A stretch of 64,000 nt of DNA from Porticoccaceae bacterium (lineage in GTDB: Bacteria > Pseudomonadota > Gammaproteobacteria > Pseudomonadales > Porticoccaceae). Below the pieces are notes generated by a model. It saw only the letters and a list, made by a program, of their open reading frames with translations. It made no database searches and had not been told where the DNA came from. Positions 1-8,228 of this stretch are shown here, piece by piece (position 1 is the stretch's first letter; every line of letters begins with the position of its first letter). The stretch spans positions 124,001-188,000 of the forward strand of contig JAGPUQ010000011.1 of NCBI GenBank assembly GCA_018069525.1, written 5' to 3'. The translations under genes were made by a program, and so were the position numbers.

Positions 1-1
1 A

Positions 2-1117
2 CTAAGCCGTCTGGACTCTGAACCAGGCGCTGGCCCCCTCGGTCTGGTAATCGAAAACCAGCGCCTGTCAACCCTGCTGGAAACCCTGCTGTCCCAGCAG
101 CACAACGTCACCCGGATCGCGGACATAGCCGTCCACACACTTCAGCCAAAAGCCAAAGGCATCTCTTTAACGGGAGACTGTTTAACAGGCGAGCCCATAA
201 CAGTAAGCACTCACTTATTAATGATTGCCGACGGCTCTTCATCCCCCCTGCGAAAGCAATTGGGTATTAAGCAGGAGGTATACGACTACCACCAAACTGC
301 CCTGGTCGCGACGCTGACATTAGCCGACGCCCATCGCGGCGTCGCCTATGAGCGCTTTACTGCGGACGGGCCGATGGCCCTACTGCCGATGACTGATGCC
401 GATACCGACGCAGATAATAGCGAAGGACATGGCGAGCCCCGCGCACAACACCGGGCCTCGCTGGTGTGGACGCTGCCGAGCGAGCGAGCGCAACAATTAC
501 GGGACCAGGATCAAGCCCTGCTACTAAAGAATTTGCCAGAACTGTTTCACGCAGAGTTTGGTGATCGAGCAGGAGCTATTACCGCCATCGGAAAACCGGT
601 ATTTGTGCCACTGCAACGCAAACTCGCGGCGGAACAAGTGCGCAGCCATGTGGTGCTGATGGGCAGCGCCGCCCAAAGTTTACACCCGGTCGCGGGTCAG
701 GGTTTTAATCTGGCCTTGCGCGATATTGCCGCCTTGGCCGAGACCGCACTTATTGCCCATCACCAGGGCCGCAACCTGGGCGAACTGCCAAATCTGCAAC
801 GCTACCTAAAAACCCGCGAGCGGGATCAACTGCGCACCATACTGCTCAGCCATCAACTGCCTAAAGTATTTGCCAGCGCTTCGGCCCCGATGATACTGGG
901 TCGAAACCTGGGTTTGATGGGGCTTAACCTCAGCCCGCCGTTACGGCGAGGCTTTGCCCTCCAGGCCACCGGTTTGGGTGTGAGGCAGGCTCGCATTGAT
1001 CACAACTATCGCCGGACCGATTCTCGTCGAGCTGATGACCGTCGCACTAATCAGTACATGAAATCCGCTTACCTTAAATCTGGATCTCAACAAAACCCAT
1101 CCGGGGGGTCAACGTGA
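2..1117 (+). CDS. ubiH: 2-octaprenyl-6-methoxyphenol hydroxylase, 5' truncated
   Basis: FAD-dependent ring hydroxylase of ubiquinone synthesis, acting at the inner membrane. The reading frame is open from base 2, so the start and the N-terminal FAD-binding GxGxxG region lie before the window. Visible landmarks are the family DG motif (ADGSSSPLR, near base 230) and the second FAD motif GSAAQSLHPVAGQGFNLALRD (near base 660). The GxAAQ form fits UbiH better than UbiF or UbiI, which read GDAAH. The stop overlaps the next start in GTGA, so the two hydroxylases are probably translationally coupled. The last ~35 residues are basic and poorly conserved. The family is clear; the choice of UbiH rests on motif form and operon position. 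Confidence 0.88.
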   Translation, partial: LSRLDSEPGAGPLGLVIENQRLSTLLETLLSQQHNVTRIADIAVHTLQPKAKGISLTGDCLTGEPITVSTHLLMIADGSSSPLRKQLGIKQEVYDYHQTALVATLTLADAHRGVAYERFTADGPMALLPMTDADTDADNSEGHGEPRAQHRASLVWTLPSERAQQLRDQDQALLLKNLPELFHAEFGDRAGAITAIGKPVFVPLQRKLAAEQVRSHVVLMGSAAQSLHPVAGQGFNLALRDIAALAETALIAHHQGRNLGELPNLQRYLKTRERDQLRTILLSHQLPKVFASASAPMILGRNLGLMGLNLSPPLRRGFALQATGLGVRQARIDHNYRRTDSRRADDRRTNQYMKSAYLKSGSQQNPSGGST

Positions 1118-2412
1118 GTAAGACTCACTACGATATAGCCGTTGTTGGCGCTGGCCCGGTCGGGCTCGCTGCTGCCCTGGCGCTGGCGCAATCCCCCGTA
1201 GGTAAAAGCCTCAAAATCGCCCTCATTGAATCGCGACCGCCTCGGCAAGCACCTACAAATGGAAAGTTTGATACCCGGGTCGTCGCCATCAACGAAAGCT
1301 CACGCCGCTTACTCGACAGCCTGAGCTCTGGTAGCCCAGGGACTGGAAGCCTGTTTAATTCCCCTCGAATTTGCCCTTACTACACCATGGAAGTTTGGGA
1401 CACCGCCGGCAGCGGCCATGTTCGCTTTGACTGCGCCGAACTACACCACGACAACCTGGGCCATATTGTCGAGCAGTCGGTATTGATGGCAGCACTGCTC
1501 GACACACTGGCCAACACCAAAAATGTGGACTTTCTGTGTCCCCACACCGTACTGGACATTCAGCGTGCGAAGCCACAAGCCACGAGCCAGGCGATCACCT
1601 TAAAGCTGGACGCTAATACCTTAAACAAAAGCGCAGAAACCATAGCATCCGAAACTACAGACATAAGTGCTGACTTGTTAATTGCCGCCGACGGTGCGCG
1701 CTCGCAGGTACGCGAGCATCTTGGCTTTACTCATCATGTTAGCGACACCGGCCATACCGCCATTGTCGCCACCATAAAAACTGAACACCCCCACGCGTAC
1801 AGCGCCCGTCAATGGTTTTCAACTACCGGGCCACTGGCCTTTTTGCCGCTGCAAGCAGGCCCGCTAACAAATTCTGAAACTGGCGACGCGCAATTTGTAT
1901 CTATTGTCTGGTCACAACAACATCAGCGCGCCGAGCACTTGATGGAGTTATCGGACCAAGATTTTTGTCGGGAACTGGAGCTGGCCAGCGAACATTGCCT
2001 CGGCTCACTACAACTAGCCAGCCAACGCATCAAAGCGCCGCTGGCGCAATCCCATAGCGATGACTACGTACAACCCAGCGTCGCCTTGCTCGGCGATGCC
2101 GCCCACGCCATTCACCCCCTCGCCGGGCAAGGGGTCAACCTGGGGTTCTCAGACGTCGCCGCCCTGATCGAAGAACTCAACCATGGCCATGAAAAAGCTT
2201 TGCCCATCTATCACCCCTCCGCACTTAAGCGCTATCAACGACGACGCAAACCAGAAAACCGCATGGCGGAAATCGCAATGACCGCGTTCAAAACCTTATT
2301 CGAACGCGAAGAACTACCGGTAGCGGTATTGCGCAATCAGGGGATGTGGGTGTTTAACAAAGCCAAGGGCTTAAAGCACACCATTATTAAGCGGGCGATG
2401 GGCCTGGACTAA
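1114..2412 (+). CDS. ubiI: UbiI/VisC-type ubiquinone hydroxylase
   Basis: FAD-dependent monooxygenase of the UbiH/UbiF/COQ6 family, expected to hydroxylate C5 of the ubiquinone ring. The 432-residue protein is slightly longer than E. coli UbiI (400). It has an N-terminal dinucleotide fold (VVGAGPVGLAAALAL, residues 10-24), the DG motif ADGARSQVREHLG near residue 192 and GDAAHAIHPLAGQGVNLG near residue 327. The start is GTG at 1114, overlapping the ubiH stop. A ubiH-ubiI pair followed by gcvT matches the order in pseudomonads and enterics, although here a permease is inserted before gcvT. UbiF is an alternative paralogue name; the context favours UbiI. Confidence 0.88.
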   Translation: MSKTHYDIAVVGAGPVGLAAALALAQSPVGKSLKIALIESRPPRQAPTNGKFDTRVVAINESSRRLLDSLSSGSPGTGSLFNSPRICPYYTMEVWDTAGSGHVRFDCAELHHDNLGHIVEQSVLMAALLDTLANTKNVDFLCPHTVLDIQRAKPQATSQAITLKLDANTLNKSAETIASETTDISADLLIAADGARSQVREHLGFTHHVSDTGHTAIVATIKTEHPHAYSARQWFSTTGPLAFLPLQAGPLTNSETGDAQFVSIVWSQQHQRAEHLMELSDQDFCRELELASEHCLGSLQLASQRIKAPLAQSHSDDYVQPSVALLGDAAHAIHPLAGQGVNLGFSDVAALIEELNHGHEKALPIYHPSALKRYQRRRKPENRMAEIAMTAFKTLFEREELPVAVLRNQGMWVFNKAKGLKHTIIKRAMGLD

Positions 2413-2459
2413 AGCCTTAGCTGACAAAGCCCCCCTAAACAGTAAAAAAGACCAGACAT

Positions 2460-2501
2460 AAAAAAGGCGGCTCGCTTACCGGAAACCCGGGACGAACCAC
2501 C
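2460..2501 (-). terminator. intrinsic terminator, minus strand
   Basis: On the minus strand a 9-bp stem (GGTGGTTCG pairing with CGAGCCGCC, with G-U wobbles) encloses an inner CCGG/CCGG stem and is followed by six Ts (2465 to 2460). The wobble pairs would be A-C mismatches on the plus strand, so the structure works only for minus-strand transcripts. It would end the permease transcript and the candidate small RNA. Confidence 0.8.
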
Positions 2502-2633
2502 TGAAAGTTGCTGCCGACTTCCGACAGACTGAGTCATGGCTGGCTAATGTAAACTGGTGTAAAACGGCTGGTGAAAAGCTAAAACGAGTTCTAAAACTGC
2601 TCTAGCGAGCTAACTCCAACACGCTCATTGATG
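2460..2633 (-). ncRNA. candidate CRP/Vfr-activated small RNA
   Basis: Predicted transcript of about 174 nt on the minus strand between the permease stop and ubiI. It starts at ~2633, set by a -10 box TACACT (2645 to 2640) and a CRP-like site centred at -41.5. It ends at an intrinsic terminator (2460-2501). A small hairpin (CTGTCG / CGGCAG arms, 2511-2527) lies just before the terminator. No protein of useful length is encoded; the only ATG frame I see is 8 codons. It could instead be a processed 3' UTR of the upstream permease gene, whose stop is 105 bases before the predicted start. I do not recognise it as a known RNA family. Confidence 0.45.
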
Positions 2634-2639
2634 TCGGGC

Positions 2640-2682
2640 AGTGTAGGGTAGTGACCCCCACGCTGACGTGACGCAGCTCACA
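2640..2682 (-). promoter_or_regulatory. class II CRP/Vfr-type promoter
   Basis: Minus strand: TGTGA-N6-TCACG (2682 to 2667) followed by -10 TACACT (2645 to 2640). If +1 is 2633, the hexamer spans -12 to -7 and the CRP dyad is centred at exactly -41.5, the spacing of class II CRP-dependent promoters. A vfr gene is present at 51391-52023. There is no good -35, as is usual for activator-dependent promoters. Inferred, not shown. Confidence 0.5.
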
Positions 2683-2737
2683 CTTTTCGGCTCAACATAA
2701 TTGATCAGTCAATTCAAATTGATGGCTCTCGCCAAAC

Positions 2738-4537
2738 CTAATAAAACAGGTTCAGCGCAGTAATGGTGACCACGATAAACAGCACTGTCATCGCACCGCC
2801 GGCGCGCATAAAATCGTTCACGCGATAGCCGCCAGGGCTCATAATCAAGGCGTTGACCTGATGGGTTGGCAGGATAAAGCTGTTGGACACGCAGACGGCG
2901 ACCAGCAACGCAAACAAGCGACCGTCAAACCCAGCCTGATTGGCAATTTCTGCGGCCAGGGGCACCAAAATCACTGTGGCTCCCACGTTGGACATCACCA
3001 GGCTGAGCACGGTGGCAAGCAAAGCAATAGTAATTTGCAGCATCAGCAGTGAGGGCTTATCACCGAGCAAACTGACGGTGTGATCGGCCAGCCAGGCCGC
3101 CGTACCGGTGTGTTGCATGGCGCTGCCCAGGGGAATCAAGCTGGCTAGCAGGAACACAGTTTTCCAGCTCACCGCTTGATAAGCCTGATCCATGTTAATA
3201 ACACCGCTGACCACCATGCCTAGAGCAGCGGTCATAAGTACCAGAGACAGCTTTAAATCGGAAAAAATAATGAAGCCGATTGCCACACCAAAAATAAGCA
3301 GCGCGGTAATAAGTTTTTCTGGGCTGTGTTCGGCCTTCGGATACACCTGCGTAATAACGCCAAAATCGCTGCCGTCCGCTTCCAGCTCACTGAGGTTTTT
3401 CCAGCAGATATGACCGAGAATGGTATCACCCACCTGTAGCCGTACATCCCGCAAATTATCGCGCAGTACCTGGTCGCCCCGGTAAATCGCCAGCGGCGTC
3501 ATGCCGTAGGTTTTACGAATTCTAATCTCTCGAATAGTTTTACCCGCAACCGCACCGCCGGGCCTTACTACCATTTCGGCGACCCCGACCATGCTTGGGT
3601 CGAGCGCATTAGCAAGTCGTTCATCCTCTTCCTCGGCAATGCCGTCTAAGGCAACAAATTGCTCGATAGCGGCGGCACTACCCACAACCGCAAACCGGCT
3701 GGCAAAGTTCAGTTCGATATCCCGATGTGGCGACAAGATCAGCTCGTCAGCGATCAGGGCAATCATATGAATACCGTGGGCTTCTTCGACTTCACCCACA
3801 GTTTTAGCGCGCAGAGCACAATCCTGCGCCATCACCAGTTGATGCACCTCGCCCTCGACACCGTAGAGTGAACGATAAGCTTGCAGCGAACCCTGAGCCT
3901 CCTGGGGTGGAGAACCCGCCGGCAGTAACCATTTCCCAGCCAGTACAAACAGGACGATGCCCGCCACCAGAATGGACATGCCGATCGGCGTGACGCTGAA
4001 CAGATCAAACTGCTTCGTGCCTTCCGGCAATAGATCATTGAGTAATATTAGTGGGCCGGAACCCACCATGGTCACCGTGCCACCCAGAATGGCGGCAAAA
4101 CCCATGGGCATTAGCAGGCGCGAAAAACTCACGCCATTAGTACTTGCTACCCGGCTGACGATGGGGATAAAAATCGCCGCCGCACCGATGTTTTGCATAA
4201 ACCCGGACACCGTACCAACCGCGGAACAAATCAGCGCCAGCGCGCCTTTTTCGCTCTTGCTGTGGCTACTGATCCACCGAGCAATGGTTTGCATCAGCCC
4301 GGTCTTGTCGAGGGCATAGCCAATAATGGTGATACCAATGATGGAAATCACCGCATTACTGGCAAAGCCCATAAACAAATCATTCGCATCCATCAGGTCA
4401 AATTGCGGCACCGCGTTGAGCAAACCCAACACAACTAACACTGCCAATGCCGACACATCGACTGGAAACCATTCCTTGATAAACAGGATCACGGCGGCAA
4501 TCAGTAGGCCAAGGATGATGATAATTTCTTGAGACAT
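2738..4537 (-). CDS. SLC13 (DASS) family permease with two TrkA-C domains
   Basis: Inner-membrane ion-coupled anion transporter of the ArsB/NhaD and DASS superfamily; the substrate (sulfate, dicarboxylate or other) cannot be read from sequence. The 599 residues form two hydrophobic halves. Between them, at about residues 215-385, lie two cytoplasmic RCK_C/TrkA-C modules; the second has GKTIREIRIRKTYG and VGDTILGH. The C-terminal half carries MSNVGATVILVPL and an LPTHQVNALIMSPGGYRV stretch typical of these permeases. An AAGGG ribosome site lies 5 bases before the ATG. The gene diverges from gcvT, and its transcript probably ends at the terminator near 2460. The product class is secure; the substrate is not. 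Confidence 0.85.
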   Translation of the reverse strand: MSQEIIIILGLLIAAVILFIKEWFPVDVSALAVLVVLGLLNAVPQFDLMDANDLFMGFASNAVISIIGITIIGYALDKTGLMQTIARWISSHSKSEKGALALICSAVGTVSGFMQNIGAAAIFIPIVSRVASTNGVSFSRLLMPMGFAAILGGTVTMVGSGPLILLNDLLPEGTKQFDLFSVTPIGMSILVAGIVLFVLAGKWLLPAGSPPQEAQGSLQAYRSLYGVEGEVHQLVMAQDCALRAKTVGEVEEAHGIHMIALIADELILSPHRDIELNFASRFAVVGSAAAIEQFVALDGIAEEEDERLANALDPSMVGVAEMVVRPGGAVAGKTIREIRIRKTYGMTPLAIYRGDQVLRDNLRDVRLQVGDTILGHICWKNLSELEADGSDFGVITQVYPKAEHSPEKLITALLIFGVAIGFIIFSDLKLSLVLMTAALGMVVSGVINMDQAYQAVSWKTVFLLASLIPLGSAMQHTGTAAWLADHTVSLLGDKPSLLMLQITIALLATVLSLVMSNVGATVILVPLAAEIANQAGFDGRLFALLVAVCVSNSFILPTHQVNALIMSPGGYRVNDFMRAGGAMTVLFIVVTITALNLFY

Positions 4538-4763
4538 CTTATTCCCTTAAAACATAAGATAATAGCAAAATAGAATATAGCAGAACGTCAGAGCCTTGTC
4601 AGTCCATTCCCTCGCAAAACGGGCCACAAAACGCTTCACAAAACAGCTTACAAAATACCTCACAAAAACTGCCTGAGCTACGACTATCGACCCGCACTGT
4701 CGACCAGGAGTGCCCTGCAGTTTAGAATGCGCGACTTCTGGGCAAACTAGCGACAAGCCAACA
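4538..4763. promoter_or_regulatory. divergent promoter region, SLC13 / gcvT
   Basis: This 226-bp spacer separates two divergent genes and must hold both promoters. An AT-rich stretch with TATTAT next to the permease start is a plausible -10 for the minus direction. The region contains four 12-bp-spaced YACAAAA repeats. I looked for a glycine riboswitch, common before gcvT in this class, and saw none of its core sequences. Confidence 0.4.
4625..4667. repeat. four YACAAAA motifs at 12-bp spacing
   Basis: CACAAAA, CACAAAA, TACAAAA and CACAAAA begin at 4625, 4637, 4649 and 4661, exactly 12 bp apart. The even phasing in a promoter spacer suggests either a slipped tandem repeat or an array of protein-binding sites. 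Confidence 0.6.
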
Positions 4764-6038
4764 ATGAGCCACCGTACGGAACATCCTGCCGGAAACCGCA
4801 CGCCACTGTACCCCGCCCATGTCTGCGCCGGTGCGAAAATCGTCGACTTCGGCGGCTGGGATATGCCACTACATTATGGCTCACAAGTGCGCGAACACCA
4901 GCAAGTGCGCCAACATGCGGGCATGTTCGATGTAAGTCATATGACCGTGATTGATGTGACCGGGGCCGACGCTCTTGCCTATTTACGCCATCTACTCGCC
5001 AACGATGTGGCCAAACTTAAGCCCGGCGCTGCCTTATACAGCGTGATGCTCAACCATCAGGGCGGGGTGGTGGATGATTTAATTGTTTATTATCTCAGCA
5101 GTGAAACCTACCGATTGGTGGTCAACTGTGCCACGCGGGATAAAGACCTGACGTGGATACAGGCCGAGGCCAAAACCTTTGCAGTCAACATCGCCGAGCG
5201 AGCCGACCTCGCCATTATTGCCGTGCAAGGGCCGCAAGCCCTGGCCGCTTTGGATGAGGCTCTGGTAAACGAGGGCTTTATAAAAGACGCATTAGTAGAC
5301 AATACCGTATCGACAGAATCAGACATCCTTGAACAACTGAATCAACTCCCCGCCTTCCATGGCATGACCATTAATGAAACATCTCTTCGGGCCAACTCCG
5401 ATCAAACTGGCTCCGGACCGTGGTTTATCGCCCGCACCGGCTACACCGGCGAAGACGGTGTCGAAATTATTTTGCCCGGCGAAGACGCCGAACCGTTGTG
5501 GAATGCCCTGCACGCTGCCGGCGTGGAACCTGTCGGACTGGGCGCAAGAGATACCCTGCGACTGGAAGCGGGAATGAATCTCTACGGCCACGAGATGGAT
5601 GACGAAACCTCGCCGCTCGAAGCCAATCTGGGCTGGACGATTGCCTGGCAACCAGAAGACCGGGACTTTGTCGGTCGCAAGGCGCTAACTACGCAACGAG
5701 AGCAGGGCCCTGGCACTACCTTAGTCGGCTTGCTGATGACCGAGCGCGGCGTGTTGCGCGAAGGACAAATTGTTAGCGCCTTATCCGCAGAGCAAAGCTT
5801 AAAGAAACAAGGCTTAACGGAAGAAGGACCAAGCAAACAAGGAATAGTAACCAGCGGAACATTTTCACCCACGCTACAACAGGGCATTGCGCTGGCCCGG
5901 GTGCCCATCGCCCTAAGCCAACAAGCCGCACAAATCTCCGTTGAGATTCGCGGCAAAGCCGTCGCTGTGCAAATCGTTAAACCGCCCTTTGTACGCCACG
6001 GCAAAACCGTTTACCGTTACTATAAGCAAAGTAAATAA
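4764..6038 (+). CDS. gcvT: aminomethyltransferase, glycine cleavage T protein
   Basis: Tetrahydrofolate-dependent aminomethyltransferase of the glycine cleavage system; it moves the methylene unit from lipoyl GcvH to folate and releases ammonia. ATG 4764 is chosen because [20 protein letters not shown] aligns with the usual N-terminus; a GTG at 4710 would add 18 unrelated residues and has its AGGAG abutting the codon. At 424 residues it is about 60 longer than E. coli GcvT. The excess sits in two low-complexity insertions, near residues 167-212 and 335-362. GYTGEDGVE and [20 protein letters not shown] are conserved. gcvH follows 32 bases downstream; gcvP is not in the window. Confidence 0.93.
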   Translation: MSHRTEHPAGNRTPLYPAHVCAGAKIVDFGGWDMPLHYGSQVREHQQVRQHAGMFDVSHMTVIDVTGADALAYLRHLLANDVAKLKPGAALYSVMLNHQGGVVDDLIVYYLSSETYRLVVNCATRDKDLTWIQAEAKTFAVNIAERADLAIIAVQGPQALAALDEALVNEGFIKDALVDNTVSTESDILEQLNQLPAFHGMTINETSLRANSDQTGSGPWFIARTGYTGEDGVEIILPGEDAEPLWNALHAAGVEPVGLGARDTLRLEAGMNLYGHEMDDETSPLEANLGWTIAWQPEDRDFVGRKALTTQREQGPGTTLVGLLMTERGVLREGQIVSALSAEQSLKKQGLTEEGPSKQGIVTSGTFSPTLQQGIALARVPIALSQQAAQISVEIRGKAVAVQIVKPPFVRHGKTVYRYYKQSK

Positions 6039-6070
6039 CTGCGCAAAACAAATTACAGAGGAAACCCAAG

Positions 6071-6463
6071 ATGGCCGAAACACCCAAAGAACTCAAATAT
6101 CTGGACACTCACGAATGGGCCCGCGACGAAAGTGATGGCAGCGTCACCGTTGGCATTACCGACCACGCCCAGGACAGCCTTGGCGATGTAGTTTATGTCG
6201 AACTGCCCGAGCTGGGTTCAACTATCAATGCGGGTGAAGAAACCGGTGTAGTGGAATCGGTTAAAGCGGCATCCGATATTTTTGCTCCGGTATCCGGCGA
6301 AGTCATCGCCGTTAACGCAGCCCTCGAAGACGAACCCGAAACCATCAACGGCTCGCCCTACGGCGACGGCTGGTTTTATAAAGTCAAAATGTCCGACCCC
6401 ACCGAACTGGAACAGCTACTCGACGCCGAAGGTTATCTCGCCGCCGTTGAGTCCGAAGACTAA
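6071..6463 (+). CDS. gcvH: glycine cleavage system H protein
   Basis: Lipoyl carrier protein that shuttles the aminomethyl group between GcvP, GcvT and the L protein. It has 130 residues, the normal family size. The lipoylated lysine is K65 in ESVKAASD. The N-terminus ([20 protein letters not shown]) and the DGWFYKVKM segment are typical. AGAGGAA precedes the ATG. It forms an operon with gcvT and is followed 14 bases later by an NRDE gene instead of the usual gcvP. Confidence 0.96.
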   Translation: MAETPKELKYLDTHEWARDESDGSVTVGITDHAQDSLGDVVYVELPELGSTINAGEETGVVESVKAASDIFAPVSGEVIAVNAALEDEPETINGSPYGDGWFYKVKMSDPTELEQLLDAEGYLAAVESED

Positions 6464-6477
6464 GAACCCGCACTCCT

Positions 6478-7317
6478 ATGTGTTTAGTCGCCGTCGCTTT
6501 TCGTCATCACCCCGACTATCCCTTGGTGGTGGTCGCCAATCGCGATGAGTTTTATGATCGCCCCGCCGAAAGCGCGCAGTTTTGGGAAGATCATCCCACC
6601 GTATTAGCGGGCCGCGATATGGAAGCTGGGGGCACCTGGTTTGGTGTCAATCGCCACGGCCACTGGGCCACCGTAACCAACTACCGAGGCGGCGGCATGG
6701 GCGACGGCCTGCGCTCGCGAGGCGATTTGCCTACGGAATTTTTAACCGCTTCCGCTGACAACAATACGCCTCACCTCTCGCCTCTCAACTACGCCAACAA
6801 CATCATTGACCAGAGCCACCATTTTCGTGGTTTTAGTTTGTTGACCGGAAACTTAGACACACTCGCCTACTGCTCCAATGCCAATCTCAATATCAATGCT
6901 GAAACTGCGGCCAAAACCAATGCTGCATTACAAACATTAGACCCCGGCGTGTACACCCTAAGCAACGACGTGCTCGACACTCCCTGGCCAAAAGCGGAGT
7001 ATGCCCGCAAGCAATTAACGGCTGTGTTAAACCAGCCCGGCCCGCTGGATGCCGAAAGTTTATTGGCAATTTTAGGTTCCCGTGAGCGCTTCCCCGACCA
7101 TCAACTACCCGGCTATCCCTTTGTCGACAAAGGCCTCGGCCTGGAAATGGAACGCACCTTGTCACCGCCGTTTATTGTGTCCGATAGCTACGGCACCCGC
7201 TGTACGACAGTGCTGATGATTGATGCACAAGGCCAGGCGACCTTTGCCGAACAAAGTTATCATCAGGGCCAGGCGACAGAGCGGAAAGATTATTCGTTTG
7301 AGATAGTGACAGTTTGA
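6478..7317 (+). CDS. NRDE/TANGO2 family protein
   Basis: Cytosolic protein of the NRDE (Ser/Thr-rich T10 or TANGO2-like) family, 279 residues. The name-giving NRDE appears at residues 21-24 (VVVANRDEFYDRPAE) after a start with Cys2 (MCLVAVAF), the predicted N-terminal nucleophile context. The function is unsettled; TANGO2 homologues have been linked to haem trafficking. It follows gcvH by 14 bases and may be co-transcribed. Its final ~20 bases and the following 15 recur at 11196-11234, inside the accessory island that begins just after its stop. Confidence 0.85.
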   Translation: MCLVAVAFRHHPDYPLVVVANRDEFYDRPAESAQFWEDHPTVLAGRDMEAGGTWFGVNRHGHWATVTNYRGGGMGDGLRSRGDLPTEFLTASADNNTPHLSPLNYANNIIDQSHHFRGFSLLTGNLDTLAYCSNANLNINAETAAKTNAALQTLDPGVYTLSNDVLDTPWPKAEYARKQLTAVLNQPGPLDAESLLAILGSRERFPDHQLPGYPFVDKGLGLEMERTLSPPFIVSDSYGTRCTTVLMIDAQGQATFAEQSYHQGQATERKDYSFEIVTV

Positions 7318-7332
7318 TTGCAAGACCTGATT
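7294..7332 (+). repeat. NRDE 3'-end direct repeat, copy 1
   Basis: This 39-bp stretch spanning the NRDE stop codon is about 90% identical to 11196-11234 in the same orientation. Two 17-bp identical blocks (TCGTTTGAGATAGTGAC and TGATTGCAAGACCTGAT) flank four mostly different bases. It marks the left edge of the accessory island. Confidence 0.85.
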
Positions 7333-7411
7333 CTTAATATTGTTACTTACCGATGCTATAAAATAGACTAGTGTTCCTGGCAACTCCACTGCCGTAACAC
7401 TGTATATGTGT

Positions 7412-7764
7412 ATTTGTCAGATATTAAATGTTGAGCATAATCTTAGCTTTTATGTAAGCAGGGCTTTTATAAGGTATAAAAATCATGGCCTTAGTCGAGT
7501 TTAAGCCAACGTACTTTTGGCAACATATACCGACTGAGTTGGTATATGTGCAAAAACACCACTTAATCACGCAGTCGCAGTTAAAGTAGGGTGGAAATAA
7601 AACCAGTTCATTTGTTGTATTAAATCAATATATTAGAACTATAAACTAATCGAAGCCAAGGAGCGATATACCGCACCTGCCGCATAACATCCCAGATTGG
7701 GTACATATACGGCGCATGCTCGATTTAGGAACATATACTGCAAGTGCGGTTAACTAATAGTTAG
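7412..7764 (+). repeat. island boundary unit, left copy of a ~350-bp inverted pair
   Basis: Non-coding unit whose reverse complement, at roughly 75-80% identity by eye, occupies 13739-14092. The inner end is sharp: both copies finish with GTTAACTAATAGTTAG, and each is followed 8-9 bases later by the ATG of a cassette gene. The terminal GTTAG resembles an integron core site (GTTRRRY). Within it are a perfect 9-9-9 palindrome (7523-7549) and two direct ACATATAC motifs 28 bp apart (7703, 7731). It could be a duplicated attI or leader region, a gene-less cassette, or a mobile-element end. It accounts for most of the gene-free stretch 7318-7772; I see nothing in 7333-7411. Confidence 0.85.
7511..7549. 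promoter_or_regulatory. conserved palindrome in left boundary unit
   Basis: ACATATACC - 9 bases - GGTATATGT (7523-7549) forms a perfect inverted repeat. The 39 bases 7511-7549 are identical to the right-hand copy, although the surrounding unit has diverged about 20%. Such conservation suggests selection as a protein-binding or recombinase site. Confidence 0.6.
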
Positions 7765-7772
7765 GGGTGTTA

Positions 7773-8192
7773 ATGAAGTTCAAAGTGGCTAGTGCAATCC
7801 ATGTAATTCTCGCAGTAGCAGGAATTGTTTTCCTATTTTATGCGGCGGCAATGAACTTCCCATTTGCAGGTCCTGCCGGATATGCGATCATTTTTGTTGT
7901 TATCCCGCTTGTGGCAGCATACGGAATCTGGAAACAGAAATACTGGGGTCTAGTTGTTGGGCTGGTCTTTTTTCTCCCTCAATGCATAAATTATGTTGGG
8001 GAGGTTTCATCTTTTCAGTTTATGGCGCCCATCTCTTTGGGTATAACCTCTGAGGCATCAGGAGAAGGAGCATTTTATATTTTTAATTTATTCGCAATTG
8101 GGATGGCGGTTTTCTTAGTAGTGCTACTCAAGGCAGGCGGTGGTAACACCCCTAACAAATCATCCCAGCCGACCGGCTCCGCCGGCGGCTGA
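7773..8192 (+). CDS. small four-helix membrane protein, cassette gene
   Basis: Unrecognised 139-residue protein with four predicted membrane helices: about residues 5-27, 34-54, 60-80 and 105-127. No catalytic motif is visible. The ATG at 7773 lies 8 bases after the GTTAG core that ends the boundary unit, with AGGGG as a weak ribosome site; a GTG at 7767 is less likely. The last dozen residues (NKSSQPTGSAGG) are encoded by the attC site that overlaps the stop, a familiar feature of integron cassette proteins. It is the first gene of the left array. Confidence 0.75.
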   Translation: MKFKVASAIHVILAVAGIVFLFYAAAMNFPFAGPAGYAIIFVVIPLVAAYGIWKQKYWGLVVGLVFFLPQCINYVGEVSSFQFMAPISLGITSEASGEGAFYIFNLFAIGMAVFLVVLLKAGGGNTPNKSSQPTGSAGG

Positions 8193-8207
8193 ATTCAACC
8201 GTTATGC
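8150..8207 (+). other. attC recombination site, left array
   Basis: This 58-bp imperfect palindrome has outer cores CCTAAC and GTTATGC and an inner stem AGCCG-A-CCGGC / GCCGG-CGGCT around a TCC loop. The single unpaired A is the extrahelical base typical of attC sites. Layout and sequence match the canonical integron attC. It overlaps the end of the preceding gene. Confidence 0.88.
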
Positions 8208-8228
8208 GTCAAATTCGAGTGCTCGCTA

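Noticed and set aside
2413..2737. 6S RNA, a tRNA or a known riboswitch in the ubiI-permease spacer
   Set aside because: The structure does not fit the 6S, tRNA or common riboswitch patterns I know; only the terminator, a small hairpin and the CRP-type promoter stand out.
4538..4763. A glycine riboswitch before gcvT
   Set aside because: The spacer lacks the conserved core sequences and is largely taken up by simple repeats.
4547..4801. An 84-residue minus-strand frame with FVxRF-type repeats
   Set aside because: The repeats are the reverse complement of the 12-bp YACAAAA boxes; the frame lies over the gcvT start and has no ribosome site.
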